Origin: Malaya genurostris
Taxonomy: Eukaryota > Arthropoda > Insecta > Diptera > Culicidae
NCBI RefSeq assembly: GCF_030247185.1
Contig: NC_080570.1
Span: 123,925,340-123,989,339 of the forward strand
DNA: 64,000 nucleotides
Reading direction: 5' to 3'
Shown: positions 10,437-22,259 of the stretch, piece by piece
How the letters are laid out: every line of letters begins with the position of its first letter
Numbering within the stretch: position 1 is the stretch's first letter
The notes under the pieces: model-generated
Seen by the model: the letters and a program-made list of their open reading frames with translations, nothing else
Databases searched by the model: none
Told to the model about the DNA's origin: nothing
Translations under genes and position numbers: made by a program

Positions 10437-12273
10437 GCACCCAGACAACAGAATGGCTGCCATTCATATTGACCCGTTGGCAGTCGTTAGTCAGCCATCT
10501 GGCAGCCAAGCCAATGACACTAAAACTTTTATAAAGTGAGCAAAAATTCAATGACATTCATAAGTCACTGTCAATCGGGTCGATCGAGAATTCTATCAGT
10601 CCGGCTTTGAGACAATGTGGGTTAAGGTGATATTTTTCAATAGAGATTTATTTTTTAATTTTCTGTATTCTGATGAAGCCGGTAGATATTTTCTATCTGC
10701 TCAAAGGTTAAACAAGCATTCAAACTGAGTTTAGAATTTAGTATGATGTATTCAGTATTCAGTGAGTATTCAGAATTGAGTATGAATTCCCAACAACCGA
10801 TTCTGAATGCATCGGCGAAATTCATTCGGAATCTGTTGTTGCATTGATTCGAAATTCATACTAAATTCCTTATAGAATTCTTATTGAAATCATTCATAAA
10901 GTGAGCGAAAATTCGTTGACATTTATAATGTCACTGTCCATCGGGTTGACCCAACACTCAAAAACGAGTAGTCTATCCCACTTGTACGCGTCGGGCAGAT
11001 TTCCCCCAGACGGCTCTGCCAGCCATTTTTACCGGGATTCGGCCAGAATTCTGGCTACTATGCAACAACCGTTTCCGGCAGAGAATTGCGTCTAGCTATT
11101 TATTATATAGTTATTAACGGTTCTGTTTCTGTCGGATACGTTCCATATTATATTTTTAACGCCGTTTAATTTTTTCAATAAAAAGTAAGGGAAGATGTTC
11201 GGTTGTCGGTGCCGTACCGTAATTTTTGACAGAAAGCAGATTCCGTCATTCATTCCGACAAATGTCATGTGTGTGTAATAGCAGCACGTTCTTTTTGTGC
11301 CGTATCGCGAAGCAAACAATCACTTGTACTTTTTTAATTGCGTGAATTTTTTTCTGACTTTTTTTAATAGTATCATGAACTGAAGAGCATCAATCGGTAA
11401 GATGAGTGGATTGAATATTTATGATTTACTACCGGATGCTATTAAAATTTTCGCAACCAAAGAATTTTGTTTTGTCGATTTCAAAATGTCTACCGATTTT
11501 GGTTACCGGCACCCCATTTTTTTCGACAAATAGTGAAAAATTGTCAGCGATATGCATGCCGCTGTAGAGACAAATATCTAGCTGCTCATACAGCAGATGC
11601 TCCGGCTAAGAAAAAACGTGGAAGATTGGCCTAATCAACACCAAAGGCGCCACAATCATTGGCCAAGTGAACCAAGGCGAAGTCACCATCATACAATGAA
11701 GACTTTTTTCCAAAACGCCTCCGAAAAAAGTAGATTCCGTTTTTCTTCGAATAATTGCAGTTTTTACTTATATTTCTTCATTTTTAGCGAAATTTCTCGG
11801 GGTTCCGGTAACCGAACACCTTTTTAGAAATGGCCAAAATTTATCACTTTACTAAATTGATAATAAAGTTTTTTCAATCGATTGAATCAACGTAGTTTCT
11901 TATTCAGTTGTTAGCTAGGGACTTTAGCTGTCCATTGATGTATATATGTCCGCATAATGTGCACCAAGTCAGAAGTTATTAGCTCAAACGAAAAGAGTGC
12001 CGGTAACTGAACATTCTCACCTACATATGGTTCCCACATTATCGAAATGACGGAATAAGCAATGAATTATTACTCTACTGCATGATTTTTCAGTGCTCGA
12101 TCGGTTCATTGCTAGAATTTTCACCTGAGCTCGGTGCTCGATCAACCCAATTGACAGTGACATTTTAAATGTCACATCAGTGTAATTTAGTTGTAAACTT
12201 TTTGGATAAATAGCATAGAAATAGAAAACATCTCAGCAATACTGTAATTTGAAGTCAGTTTTTCGATTGTTTT
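10437..12273. other. Intergenic DNA with a diverged repeat at about 10.96-11.15 kb
   Basis: Positions 11060-11090 (gcaacaaccgtttccggcag) and 11113-11135 (gttattaacggttctg) reappear inverted at 37.12-37.20 kb, so both belong to an unnamed dispersed family. A phrase of the type ccggtaaccgaacacc recurs at 11.5, 11.8 and 12.0 kb. No gene is recognised. Confidence 0.4.
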
Positions 12274-12817
12274 GTCGTGAATACGACTTACTTTACTATG
12301 GGGAGCCTTTTCAAGATTTACCCTCTGAGAGAGTGATAAGATTTTGATCGTGAATATCTCTTGTTGTATCTAACGAATCAACATAATTTTTGCTACACGC
12401 CATCGGAAATATGATCACAGTTTTATGATAAAATATTCAGTTGTGTGACATAATCTCAAATAATTCAAAATTAAACTTTTCTGAACTGTTTGGTATAAAC
12501 GAGTATCAAAAGGGATAATCCATAAGGCGCGTTTGCCTTTCTCGTATTTTTAAAGGTCATAGCTCAGTGATCTGTGAAAGGATTTATATAATCTAACTAA
12601 CAATAGAATCGAAATTTTTCAACTTAAGCGTGTAAAGAAAGAGCATTGAAGTATTTCAATAGTACACTATTGAAAAACCTGTCTCATTTGACCCATGTCA
12701 ACACCAGCCAATCAGAACGCGTTCTGAGGAAGAGAACAAAATATCTGCTGCTGTACAACAAATCGTTCGAGAAAATGTTCCGAACAGTGTTTAATATCGT
12801 AGTGAGTTCCACAATTT

Positions 12818-12833
12818 GGTCCTTCTGAATGCT
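12818..12833 (+). other. Histone 3' stem-loop-like word
   Basis: ggtccttctgaatgct fits the metazoan histone mRNA 3' stem-loop pattern GGYYCU-UYUN-ARRRCC at 14 of 16 positions. No histone reading frame precedes it. A relative is at 13367-13382. Confidence 0.3.
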
Positions 12834-13366
12834 AGAAACGAATCCCTACAGCATATTGATAGTTTCTTTCAACAAGTTATGCAAATCCGAAATGAAATAA
12901 TCGACATTAAAATTCTGTATGCGGCTATTTTTATAGCCGTTAGGACCGCCCATTAGTGAAAAAGCTACAAACGAAATCACGTAAAAAGAAAGCTCTTAAC
13001 AAAAATTGAATCAGTTTGGATTCTATCGCCACTGCGAGCAGATGTATTTTGTGTCGTTTGCAAAGCTAGTATCGCTTCCGACAAGAGCGATTACGTCACA
13101 GCTGCCAGTCATTTGCATTGATGAAAAAACAACGGTGGAGAGCATTACACAAATCAGCCGTTCTGATGGTTCAAAAGTTTTCTAAAGAACTATTACGATT
13201 TGTTGTTCGCAAATCAAAGGTAAATATCCTCAGTTTAGTGAAAATCAAGAATAGTTTGGTTAGATTTTCGCTGTGTGAAATTCACAGTAATCGAGATTAA
13301 GTGAAGCCTTCTTTTTTTTTGCAAAAAATGGTCCAGAGTTTAATGTCGTAGAGAATTACGCAATTT

Positions 13367-13382
13367 GACCCTTCTGAATGCT
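13367..13382 (+). other. Histone 3' stem-loop-like word, diverged
   Basis: gacccttctgaatgct, about 549 bp downstream of the 12818 word and followed by the same ctagaaacgaatc...catattgatagtttc text. It is weaker than the others because the first stem bases have drifted. Confidence 0.25.
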
Positions 13383-13470
13383 AGAAACGAATCGCTATAG
13401 CATATTGATAGTTTCTTTTCGTATTCACGACATCCAGTTATGTCTCTGACATTACCCACCCGCCTTTTTT

Positions 13471-13624
13471 GTTATGCTTTTTATATTGCAATTACTATAC
13501 AAATTATTATGAATTTATGTATAGTGCAAACTAAATTCAAATAACTAAAATCTGCCAAACTTTGATTTGTAGTTGTAGTTATAGTCATATTTAACTACTT
13601 GATAAAAAATAATGTTCGAAATTT
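13471..13624. other. Short AT-rich spacer
   Basis: No recognisable feature. Confidence 0.4.
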
Positions 13625-13930
13625 GACATTGACACATTTCAACCAAAAATTATGATAGAAGAAAATTCAGCAGCTGGAAGTTTTTTTTATGAAAGATCTA
13701 TAATAGAACTGAAACTAGAACAAACGTTGCCACCGCAAGCCGTTTTAATTTTATCTATTCGAACAGTGTTTCTGGCAAATTCAAAACTGGCATTCGCTGC
13801 AATTCTAATTTGTTCTTTATTTGAAACACGAGTAAAACTCTGCTGGAGCTGTCAATTTTTCTTGTTATAATTTCAAGATTTAAATTTTAAATTTGACATA
13901 AATTTGCATCTAGAACTAGAACTTTCACAG
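13625..13930 (+). repeat. Dispersed repeat shared with 59625-59925
   Basis: Blocks such as agatctataatagaac, acaaacgttgcc, gcaagccgtt, atttgaaacacgagtaaaac and gcatctagaact occur in the same order and orientation at 59.6-59.9 kb. A 72-codon frame covers part of this copy but is not open in the other, so I treat it as non-coding. Confidence 0.7.
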
Positions 13931-16196
13931 TTGACTTCGACGAGGAATCATGTATCAGGGTTTTTAAATGCAGGATTGAGGATAAAATTCGTATGTGAAC
14001 CGAATGTTTTCGGCAGCTAGCTCCTGAATCAGCGCACTGGAGTAGAAGAATTAGCAAAGCATTCACTCTTTGTGTGCAAATTCATTCAGTAGGAATCGAC
14101 ACTTTTTTCTTTCTTCCGCAAACAAAGAAATTCCATAAGAAACATAAGAATGACGCATTTGAGGGGCTATCAAACGGAAAATGGCACTTGTTAGAATTCC
14201 AATTAAAAGTCAATTCTTTAATAGAGTTTACAAGCAAGATAAAAAAATTGTAAAATTGCTCAAATATTGATAGTGTAATATGAAACTTACCCCGTTCGAA
14301 GGTGGACAGCCGTTCCCCTTGACAAACCTGAAGTCAACGGAAATCTCAAAGACGACAAAGAACGCGAAAATAGAATGAAACGATTTCAAGAATGGTATTT
14401 ATAGAAGAGTAAAATATGCGTAACACGCCGACCCGTCTTCGTTCGCGGCCGTACCCATTAATGTGGGCTTAATTTTGCTTCTGCGACAGAAACTGTGCGT
14501 CAAATGGTACCCAAATGGTGAATGGTAGGAGATTTCCTAAATTTATTTTCCCTTCGTGCCACGGACTTGTATCTCAGCGCGCAGCTGGCTCAGATGTATC
14601 GAGCTGTCTCTCGTGTGGAGTTGGAGACGTGAAAATTGGAAAATAAATGGCTTCGCACTTGTGCCAACCATTTTCGCTGTTGTGGTGAAAAATTTCCTGA
14701 ATTAAAAGCTTTAACGCATCACGTGATTTGATCTTTGACATTTGCTAGTCAGTTTGTCTTGACTAGAATCCGTCCGTCGGAACGATGGGTGGGGCAATTG
14801 GTGCGTTCCACTCACTGACAATGATGAAGTAGCGGCATTTAGCCTGATGGCGTAGATTAATTAATTCATTCATACGGATTGGAAGAATTTGAACAAATTT
14901 ATGATGGTGTAAAAATGACACAGCGTGCCATGACTCCAATCGTTCACGCTTTCAAAATATTTAAGGAAAAAAAACATGTGCACTCGATACTGCGACCTGT
15001 CCATCATTGATTCTTCCATGACCCAGATCCGTGATGTTTTGTACATTTTGTCCAGAGCAGTCGCATCATCAGATAAGGGTTTCTTCAAAGTCAGTGTAAA
15101 GCACCAAGGTTCGTTTGTCCCTCAAACAAGTTTGTGTGTGTAAGTGTGTTATTTTTCTATGAAGGACAAAATAAACTCTCAAAAGCAAAATCTGTTATCT
15201 CTACTAGAAGATGATTCTTCCTTCAGCATGACGTTTAGGTCGGTGATTTTTTCACCCGTTCACCATCCAGGCCCTGTTTTTTTTTCAATCAAGATTTTCA
15301 CCGGTAACGGTGCAGGCTAGATGTGAGAAAAAAATCGATATTCGAGCACGATGACAAAGAACACAAAGCCGAGTAATAATGAAAAACAAACCCTTCAAAA
15401 ATCTAGGCTAAATGATAACAATCTTATTATCCGAAGAGGTCTTTCGTGACGCTCGGAAAACCTAACCTAGCAGCGACCGTTGACAGAGCTGCTTTTTGCA
15501 TTCGTTTATCGCTGCTTGGTCCTGAGAGTCCTTGACTAGGAACACTTTCGTTAGCTATGTACGGCAATCCTCGAATTGGGGTAGGCTTGAAAAATATCTA
15601 TACGGTTTGCAGTAACTGCTTCGCCCATTCTAAACATTTACCCTATTAAGTGTAGAACGTCTTGAGTGTGTTGTATCCGTGCGAAAAAGAAACCTTTCAC
15701 ATCAGGCGTGTTCGTTGCGTGCTATTTACGACACCTGTTGATTGTTCAAGTAGATACTCTTGCCTGTGTCTTTGTATGCCATGCAGGTATGAGTTTGGAG
15801 TCATTGAAACGGATTTTCATTAATGATGTAACTCGAATTTTTCTTCTTTACTGCGTATCTCAAGTTGTCACAATTGTTTCAATGAATCCGCCTGTTTTAA
15901 ATACATCGTGAAATTTATGAAGACTTTTTGAAGCAATCAATAGTAATTTTAATAAACATCAGAAATATGACTGATCTAACGAAATTCATAATTAATTGAC
16001 TAAATCGTCTCTGCTCTTTGTTCGTTTGAAATTATTTTGGTTTAAATTTGGACTTCTGAATCGAATAGATTGAATGCATGGAATGCTACATAAATGTCAT
16101 GAAAACTAGTTTCTAACAACACGAATGAAGTCAAAATGGTTTTGAATTGTCATTTGGTGCTATGGCCACTCACAAATTTGCTTATTTTACTACTTA
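13931..16196. other. Unique-looking DNA without recognised gene
   Basis: Positions 14290-15100 are less AT-rich and match no other repeat in the window, so they may be host regulatory or intronic DNA. Candidate frames at 14870-15088 and 15666-15911 carry no motif. Confidence 0.35.
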
Positions 16197-16463
16197 CATA
16201 TCGACAGTCCCACGACAAAAGGGCCTAACTGCAAATGACAGTTTCTCTTTGTTTATTTTATCTTTCACGATTTACCGAGCTGATTTTATATTTGATGCCT
16301 TACTTTTTGCAAAACTTTCAAGTTGAAACTACAAGTTTTCGATTCATATCGGAAACCTTCAAGAAGTTGCAGTAATGGCTCCGTAATAATCAAAAGAAAA
16401 AGTAAACAAAGAGAGGTTCTTATTTGCATTTGCAGGTCCTTTAGTCGTGGGACTGTCGATATG
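16197..16463. mobile_element. MITE with 20-bp perfect TIRs
   Basis: The element starts with catatcgacagtcccacgac and ends with its exact inverse. The TIRs continue with mismatches (aaaggg/aaagga, ctgcaaatg). The interior word tgacagtttctctttgttta is shared with the MITE at 33244-33492. No clear TSD was found. Confidence 0.75.
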
Positions 16464-17305
16464 ATATACGAAACGAAAGATGCCAGTGCAAAATCAACCA
16501 TCAATCCATTGCACCAAAACGGTAACGACCCAGATCCATTAGCTTCAATGTTTACCCGGTCAACATGTTTCGAATTGTGAAACTTCATTTTTTACATATT
16601 CGACAATTTTCAGCATCTACCCCCCTCCCCCCTCTCCCGTTTTCAATGAAATCGTTCATAGAAAAACTCCCGCTGTGTATCTCCTGCGGCTACCATGTGG
16701 CGTCGGTCACAGCGGCGATGAAAATTTTTCATGTCATCGCACTTTCGTTTGTTGGATATAGCACATGTTAAATTTTATCTTTTGGATTTTTTTCATTTAG
16801 AAACACTATGCAATCATTGTGAAAACCGACCGGGTGGCCGATTGTCAAATATCAGTTTTCTCAGTTTGTCTAAAAACAACTTTATAACCCAAACTTAGGT
16901 TGGAATCAAATGCCGGCTTCTGAATTACAGGGTAATCTTCGCAAAAAAAAAATGAAAATGATATGTGCTAAGTTTTCTCCTAGATCGTTAAACTAATTTT
17001 TACAAACTTAGATTCAAATGGAAGGTTTTCTCGTCATTTATGAGTTCTGATATCGGAACGATACCGCTTTGTGCCAAGTGCACATGACTGTTTATTTATT
17101 TTTATGTTTGTTTTCGACTTATCAGGGCAACAGAGGCTGCTAATGCACTGATGACTGGAAGACGAAACGTAAAACTATTTGATTTTCGATTGTCATCTGG
17201 ACCCAATTTTTGGTTCAGGAATTACAAGTGCAAAATATGAAAAAAATATGCACTTGATTTTCTCAGAAAACTAAAACGTTATGATTTAGAATCCATTGAA
17301 CAAAA
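16464..17305 (+). other. Decayed monomer-type element and a foldback-family terminus
   Basis: From about 16.79 kb, ctatgcaatcattgtgaaaac and a (ggcttct)gaattacagggtaa phrase show a decayed monomer-type element. Around 17070-17170, gtgccaagtgcacatgac through gcactgatgactggaagacg matches the foldback family of 2.26-2.56 kb with its centre deleted. Confidence 0.5.
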
Positions 17306-17397
17306 GGTGGGTGGGTAATGTCACAGACCTAACTGGACGTGAATAAAATTGACTTCTTCAAAACTTTTGAATATGCATAATCGTTCATTATGCATAT

Positions 17398-17555
17398 GCA
17401 TCAAATTGACTCAAATGGCACGTTCCCCTCGATAATTGGAGATATGTGCCTTTGGGTTCGATTCCCAACTCTGTACATAGGATCAGAAAGCTTTTCTGGC
17501 CTGAAGAGGCGAATGACCTAAATGTTTAACCTTCTATAATCGACACAAAAAAAAT
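17398..17555 (+). mobile_element. SINE of a second tRNA-derived family
   Basis: A pol III B-box-like core (gggttcgattccc) follows the 5' block aaatggcacgttcccctcg. The 3' part reads gtacataggatcagaaag, gaggcgaatgacct, ccttctataatcg and ends in an A run. Fragments lie at 5088-5170, 8880-8912 (inverse) and 52566-52622. The form fits mosquito tRNA-related SINEs; the family name is not certain. Confidence 0.7.
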
Positions 17556-17859
17556 CTTCGTACAATACGAAATAATACGAAACAAATGAGAGTACAAAAA
17601 TACGACAAACAATGTTATAGCAGTTTTTTTTTAGATTTACATACTCAGTAGAGTAAAACTTTACGTAACCCTTTGGGAATATTTAAATGATTTGCGGAAT
17701 TAACCCGATGTTTACAACTGTTGAGTACTTTTTGTCATTATATTTTTTTCTACACCAGAACCAACATTTTAGATCAGGGTTAAGGAACTGAAAGTGTATT
17801 CTAGAATTAAAACCGAAATATGCAACAGGCACCGAATCCTATTGCAAAATTCAATTTCG

Positions 17860-18420
17860 GAATCCAGATAGAGAATTCAATTAATAACGTTAGTTCAAGA
17901 ATTATGAAACTGAACTCGTTTCAGAACCCAGAAGTTCAAGAGCTGAATTTTCAACTTGAATTCCGAGCCTGAATTAGCTTCCAAAATCCAAGTTTTGAAC
18001 TTAGTTCCAGCATGCAGAATCCGAATTCTGGAAATGAATTGGAGTAGAATTTATGAACTAAATTCTGAAAGTGAATTTAGGATTTCAATTATGAAACTGA
18101 ATTCTGGAAGTAAATTCTGGTTCAGAAATCAGTTTTTAAACTCAGGTTCGGAGCTCAGATCTAACATTTAGTTCCAGATTCTCGGTCTAAAATTCATATC
18201 CTGAATGTTGTTCCAGAATTCTGAAGTTGAAATTTGAAATCAGGATTTTTGGTTCAAATTCCGAATATAAATTAAAGAACTAAGTTTTGTTCAAAAATCT
18301 TATCAAGAAACCAGTTCCAGAATTAGGATACAGCACAAGAATCATAGTTTTAATTTCTGAACCTGGAACTAAATTCTGAAATAAAGTCCTGAAACCTGAA
18401 ATTGGGTTAAGAGAATTAGA
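17860..18420 (+). repeat. Degenerate minisatellite around gaattc/ctgaa words
   Basis: Irregular 15-18 bp repetition of phrases such as gaattctgga(a), actgaattctgg and ttccagaattc. Frames over it read low-complexity Asn/Ser/Glu and are not genes. Confidence 0.65.
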
Positions 18421-18680
18421 ATTTAAAGTCCAGTATTGTCGTTGCTCCTGTTTCCTTTTTTTAACGTTTGAGTTATTTATGTTTGAGTTATTTATGATCA
18501 TCTCACACTGTTCAAAATTTAATCATAAATTGCTCATCATATTTCTAATGACATGAAGAAACAACTATGTGGTGGCGTTTAGTACAACTCGACCTATTAA
18601 CGATTAAGTTCTACCTATTCTTTTACAGGGCGAATTTTTGAGAAGGCGCCTCATGGTAAAGTAAGACGTATTCATGTCAA

Positions 18681-19554
18681 AAATCTTTGAATTTGTTTGC
18701 ATCCGACTTTCGGTTCCGAAATTACGAGGTCATATGTGCAACAAAATTGGTAATAACATGCCCTCAATTCTTCGAGATTTTTTTTACCAATTTTCAAAAA
18801 CTTAGATTCGAGTAGAAGAACTTATGATCCCATAGAACCTTTTTGGAGTTACAGGGTAAAATGTGCATAAAATGAGATAAATATGCGCCTAATTTTCTCA
18901 GAGGATTCCAATGAAGGGACCTGGAATCATATCCAAAATTTCGAAATTTATTTGGATTCAACTTTCGGTTAAGAGTAAAATTTCGTGAGTGTTTCGTCGT
19001 CAGGGATCTTTGAGGTGAATTCTTTAAAATTGTTAATAAACTCAATTTAGTATCTGAGCTCGATTTTCGGTTTCAAAAATATCAGAAACAGAGCTTATAA
19101 TTGTCACGCAGTCTCAATGGAAGAATCCGATCCAACAGTCTGATATTCGTTTTTATACTGTCTCATTCGTAAACGATCGCATCCAAAACAAATTAAGGGT
19201 GACTAAGTCGTCTTTCATTGAAACAAAAGAGAGTTTCAATGCCAATGTCATTTGTTCCTTTGAGAATCTGTGACATTTGGCTATAAACAGTGTCGAGAAT
19301 GTTATAAATCGAAGTAATTACACCCCAGAGCCTTTTTGAAAACCAAAACTATAACAGGTTCGAGCACCAACAGGTTAAAATCATTATGAATCGTTTTCTA
19401 TCATTATCGATCACAAAGCTTCGGTTGAATATCGATACTGCATAGTATGCAAGTTTCATTGCAAACCGACTGAAAGTCAATAATGACTGAAAGTCAATAA
19501 AATAAATCGTTGCGTGAAACCAAAATTGAGTAATTTTTACAACATTTTTTTCTG
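18681..19554 (+). other. Monomer-type remnants at about 18.69-19.07 kb, then AT-rich DNA
   Basis: Phrases like gcatccgactttcggttccg, aaattacgaggtcatatgtg and acttagattcgagtaga are decayed monomers of the family at 23 kb. Nothing is recognised after about 19.1 kb. Confidence 0.5.
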
Positions 19555-19639
19555 CGTGTACTTTGTGTACCTGTTCTTGTACTCTCTGTCCCCGTTCTTG
19601 AACTCGTTCTAGTTTCCTCTGTATTTCTTTCGTTCTTGT

Positions 19640-20200
19640 TTCTTTATATTTTGTTTATTTGTTTATTTGTTTATTTGGAGCAGGGAAAAGCCCGGTGGAG
19701 TTAGTTTCTGCCAAACTTGCTCTCCAACAGGCATAAAACCTCCTCATCTTTAGCATCAACAGATTACAATCATCCAAATGATACATTTCACTTAAAAATA
19801 GCATTTCTAAACTAACTAAAACTAATTAGATAGTAACTCTAGGAACAATTTCTTGATAACGTTTCGTGATAGATTAAAGTCGAATGAATTGGAACAGTGG
19901 TTGAATATTCGGCACATGCTGGCAAAAGGCTCGTTATACCCATAATTAGTTCTAGCATAGGGGGTCCTAAGAAAAGAATAGTTTCTAAGATTACGGCGAT
20001 GGATATCTATTTGTAAAAGCTGTAAGAGCTCGGAGCAGTCTATTCTTGATTGGAGGAGATCAGCCACAAAAGTAGCCTTGCTGACGTCGCGACGGACAGA
20101 TAACAAATCGAGATCAATCAGTTTGCATCTGGCATTGTAACTTGGGAGGTTCCAAGGGTTTCTCCAAGGAAGCCGACGCAGAGCAAATCGAATATTCTGT
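19640..20200 (-). pseudogene. LINE (non-LTR retrotransposon) ORF2 3' end, 5'-truncated
   Basis: On the minus strand, about 125 codons ending near 19822 encode the conserved C-terminal tail of Jockey/LOA-like LINE polymerases: RFALRRLPWRNP, then NARCKLIDLDLLSVRRDVSK, FVADLLQSRIDC, then RTNYGYNEPFASMCRIFN and DFNLSRNVIK. The reverse transcriptase core is absent, so this is a typical 5'-truncated insertion. The 3' UTR runs to about 19640 and ends in a short tandem tail of aaataaac units. It split the surrounding minisatellite. Confidence 0.85.
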
Positions 20201-20645
20201 TCATTTATTTTCATCTGTTCATTTATTTTCCGCACTTGTTATTGTATCTTCTGTACCTGTTCTTTCTTTACCTATTCTTGTACCAGCTCCAGCACTGTAT
20301 GTGTTTGATCCTGTATATTATGTACTTTTTACTGCATTATCTGCACTTGCTATGCTTGATAATGTACCCTATGTACTTTTTTTGGTTTCATTTTTAGAGG
20401 TTTTAATACCTTGTTCCTGTACTTTCTACACTTGTTTCTGTACTTCCTGCATGTGTTTCTGTATTTATTCATGTACTTTCTGTACTTTTTCCTGTAATAT
20501 TGGTTCTTGTTTACGTATATTCTGTACTTTCTGCGTGTGTTCCTGTACTTTCTAAAGTCTTTTTCCTTTTGTATTTGTTCTGTACTGCATTTTTTGTTTA
20601 TGTACTTTTTATACTTGTTCCTGTACTATCTGCATTCGTTCATGT

Positions 20646-20855
20646 AAAAAGCAAAGTATTTGCTTTACATTCCTTTCGTGGAATTTAGCCATTCTGTTTC
20701 AACGGATTTCGCAGCCGATTCATAGCATACAGAATCATTGCATGGCTAGTACTACGATCCTACTGATACTAAGATTTCTTCCAGGTCGGGACTCGAACAT
20801 AAGACAACTGGCTTGGAAAATTCTGCGTTCTATGCATTGAACCACCAATCTGAGT
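20646..20855 (-). mobile_element. SINE, tRNA-Val-like family, near full length
   Basis: On the minus strand it runs from the tRNA-like head (ggtggttcaatgcata) through a diverged B-box region (gttcgagtcccgacctgg) to gcgaaatccgttgaaacaga and the gcaaagc-type tail. It is inserted into the pyrimidine-rich minisatellite. Confidence 0.85.
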
Positions 20856-21610
20856 TGTACCTGTACTCGTTACTGTACTTCCTGTACCCATTCCCGTACT
20901 CTCTGTACATGTTCTACATTTTTTACTTCATCCTGTACTTTCTGTACCTGCTCCTGAATTGTTTGTACCTGTTCCTGTACGTTCTGTACTTCCTCCTGTA
21001 CCTATTGCTTTACCTTTTGTATTTATTCATGAACTTTCTGTATTTATTTCTGTATTTTGTGAACTTGTTTCTGTTATTATTCATGTACTATCTGCACCTA
21101 TTCATGTACACTATTTACTTTTTCCTGTAATATCTGTTCTAGTCTAGTACTTTTTGTACATGTCCTCGTACCATCTGCACTTGTTCCTGTTCTTTCTGTA
21201 CGCGTAACGTCGGAAATCCGCATGGAATGTTCAGATTTGGGGTAATCTCAGAAAACCTTTTTTTTTTTTTTCAATAATCGACTTTGGGATTTAGTAAAAT
21301 CTTGAGATATCCGAAAACGAATTTTTTTTTTGATGCCAAATGCCTTAGATTTCTAGGACAACCGCACAACTTCGGACATCCGCGTGAAAAGCCTCGCAAA
21401 AAGACTAGTGTACTTATTCATGTAATTTCTGTACCTGCACCTGTATTCTTTGTCGCCGTTCCTGAACTTTTTCTCATTTATCCTGTATTTGTTGCTGTAA
21501 ATTTTGAATCTGTTACTTTCTGATTTTCTTCCTGTTCTTTCTGTTCTTCCTCATTTACCTTCTGTATCTGTTCATGTATTTTCTGCATGTGTTACTGTAC
21601 ATGTTCCAGT

Positions 21611-22041
21611 GCTCTAGAGAGAGCAGTGAAGTGAGTAACTTCTGTGATCTTCATCCGAATTTCATCAAAAATGTTTGCTTATTTCAAAAGAAAGAAATAA
21701 CTTTATTTTTGTGATGACAACTTAAATTTTCGGTTTCAAGAATTTTTGTAGATTTTGACAGAAAGTAAGTTTTTTTTCTTCGGTTTTGCAGAGAATGATG
21801 TCATCATAATTCAAGGACTAAGGCCAGTAGGTCACGTATAAGATTTGAATCAACCACGTGTCTCGCTCTGCGTATTACATTTATCTCCATGCTCTCTCGC
21901 AGATGTGCAAAATGACTCTCGATGGGCCGGGTGGCCAGAAAAGTTTCGATATTTTCGGTTACAAGTTTGACTTCATCAATCGGTCGAATGGGATTGACAT
22001 ATATAAGCATAAAATGTGTCTCCATCCAATGAAGCTACCGC
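21611..22041. other. No recognisable feature
   Basis: AT-rich flank between the minisatellite and the SINE. Frames seen here continue from repeats. Confidence 0.4.
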
Positions 22042-22050
22042 TTGTTTGGC

Positions 22051-22259
22051 CCGGGTTGGTGATCCAATGTATAGGGCGCTGGTCTTACAAGCCAGTTGTC
22101 GTATGTTCGAGCCCCGACCTGGAAGGATTCTTAGTGTCAGTAGGATCCGTAGTACTAGCCATGCAATGATTCTGTACACTAAGAATCGGCTGCGAAGTCT
22201 GTTGAAACAGAAAGGCCAAATTCCACGAAAGGAATGTAATGCCAGGACTTTGCTTTGCT
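22051..22259 (+). mobile_element. SINE, tRNA-Val-like family, full-length copy with TSD
   Basis: The head folds like a tRNA: an anticodon arm ctggt-cttacaa-gccag with loop bases that would place TAC (Val) as anticodon, and a B box gttcgagcccc. The body continues ggattcttagtgtcagtagg, gcgaagtctgttgaaacaga and ends in a ctttgcttt tail. The direct repeat ttgtttggc lies at 22042-22050 and 22260-22268, a 9-bp target-site duplication. Pol III promoter boxes are expected to drive it; it relies on a LINE for movement. It resembles mosquito tRNA-related SINEs such as Feilai, but identity to that family is not verified. Confidence 0.88.

Larger units (their letters stand above)
12274..13470 (-). mobile_element. 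Family X element, copy C
   Basis: The right end (inverse of ccccatagtaaagtaag and cgtattcacgac) lies at 12274-12310. The left end (inverse of ggcgggtgggtaatgtcaga, acataactgg, gtcgtgaatacg) lies at 13420-13470. Inside are two direct copies of a unit beginning ccttctgaatgctagaaacg (12818 and 13367) that match a histone stem-loop-like word. No coding region is recognised. Confidence 0.6.
17306..18680 (+). mobile_element. Family X element, copy D
   Basis: The left end ggtgggtgggtaatgtcaca is at 17306. The right end gcgcctcatggtaaagtaag with acgtattcatgtc is at about 18646-18680. A SINE (17.4 kb) and a degenerate minisatellite (17.86-18.42 kb) lie inside. Confidence 0.55.
19555..21610 (+). repeat. 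Pyrimidine-rich minisatellite (tgtacttt/cctgt words), interrupted
   Basis: Blocks at about 19555-19650, 20205-20645, 20856-21200 and 21405-21610 consist of irregular 15-18 bp repeats of the type ttcctgtactttctgtac. The plus strand is strongly T-rich and A-poor. Frames over it (20142-20555, 20813-21130) give Phe/Tyr/Leu/Val-rich low-complexity strings that look like membrane proteins but come from the repeat. A LINE fragment and a SINE interrupt the array. Confidence 0.85.

Noticed and set aside
20142..21147. Hydrophobic, Cys/Phe/Tyr-rich frames that look like membrane proteins
   Set aside because: They are translations of the pyrimidine-rich minisatellite; similar strings occur in more than one frame.
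22051..22130. A functional tRNA-Val gene
   Set aside because: The A-box and acceptor-stem regions do not fold as a complete tRNA, and the same text is repeated as a SINE head in five places.
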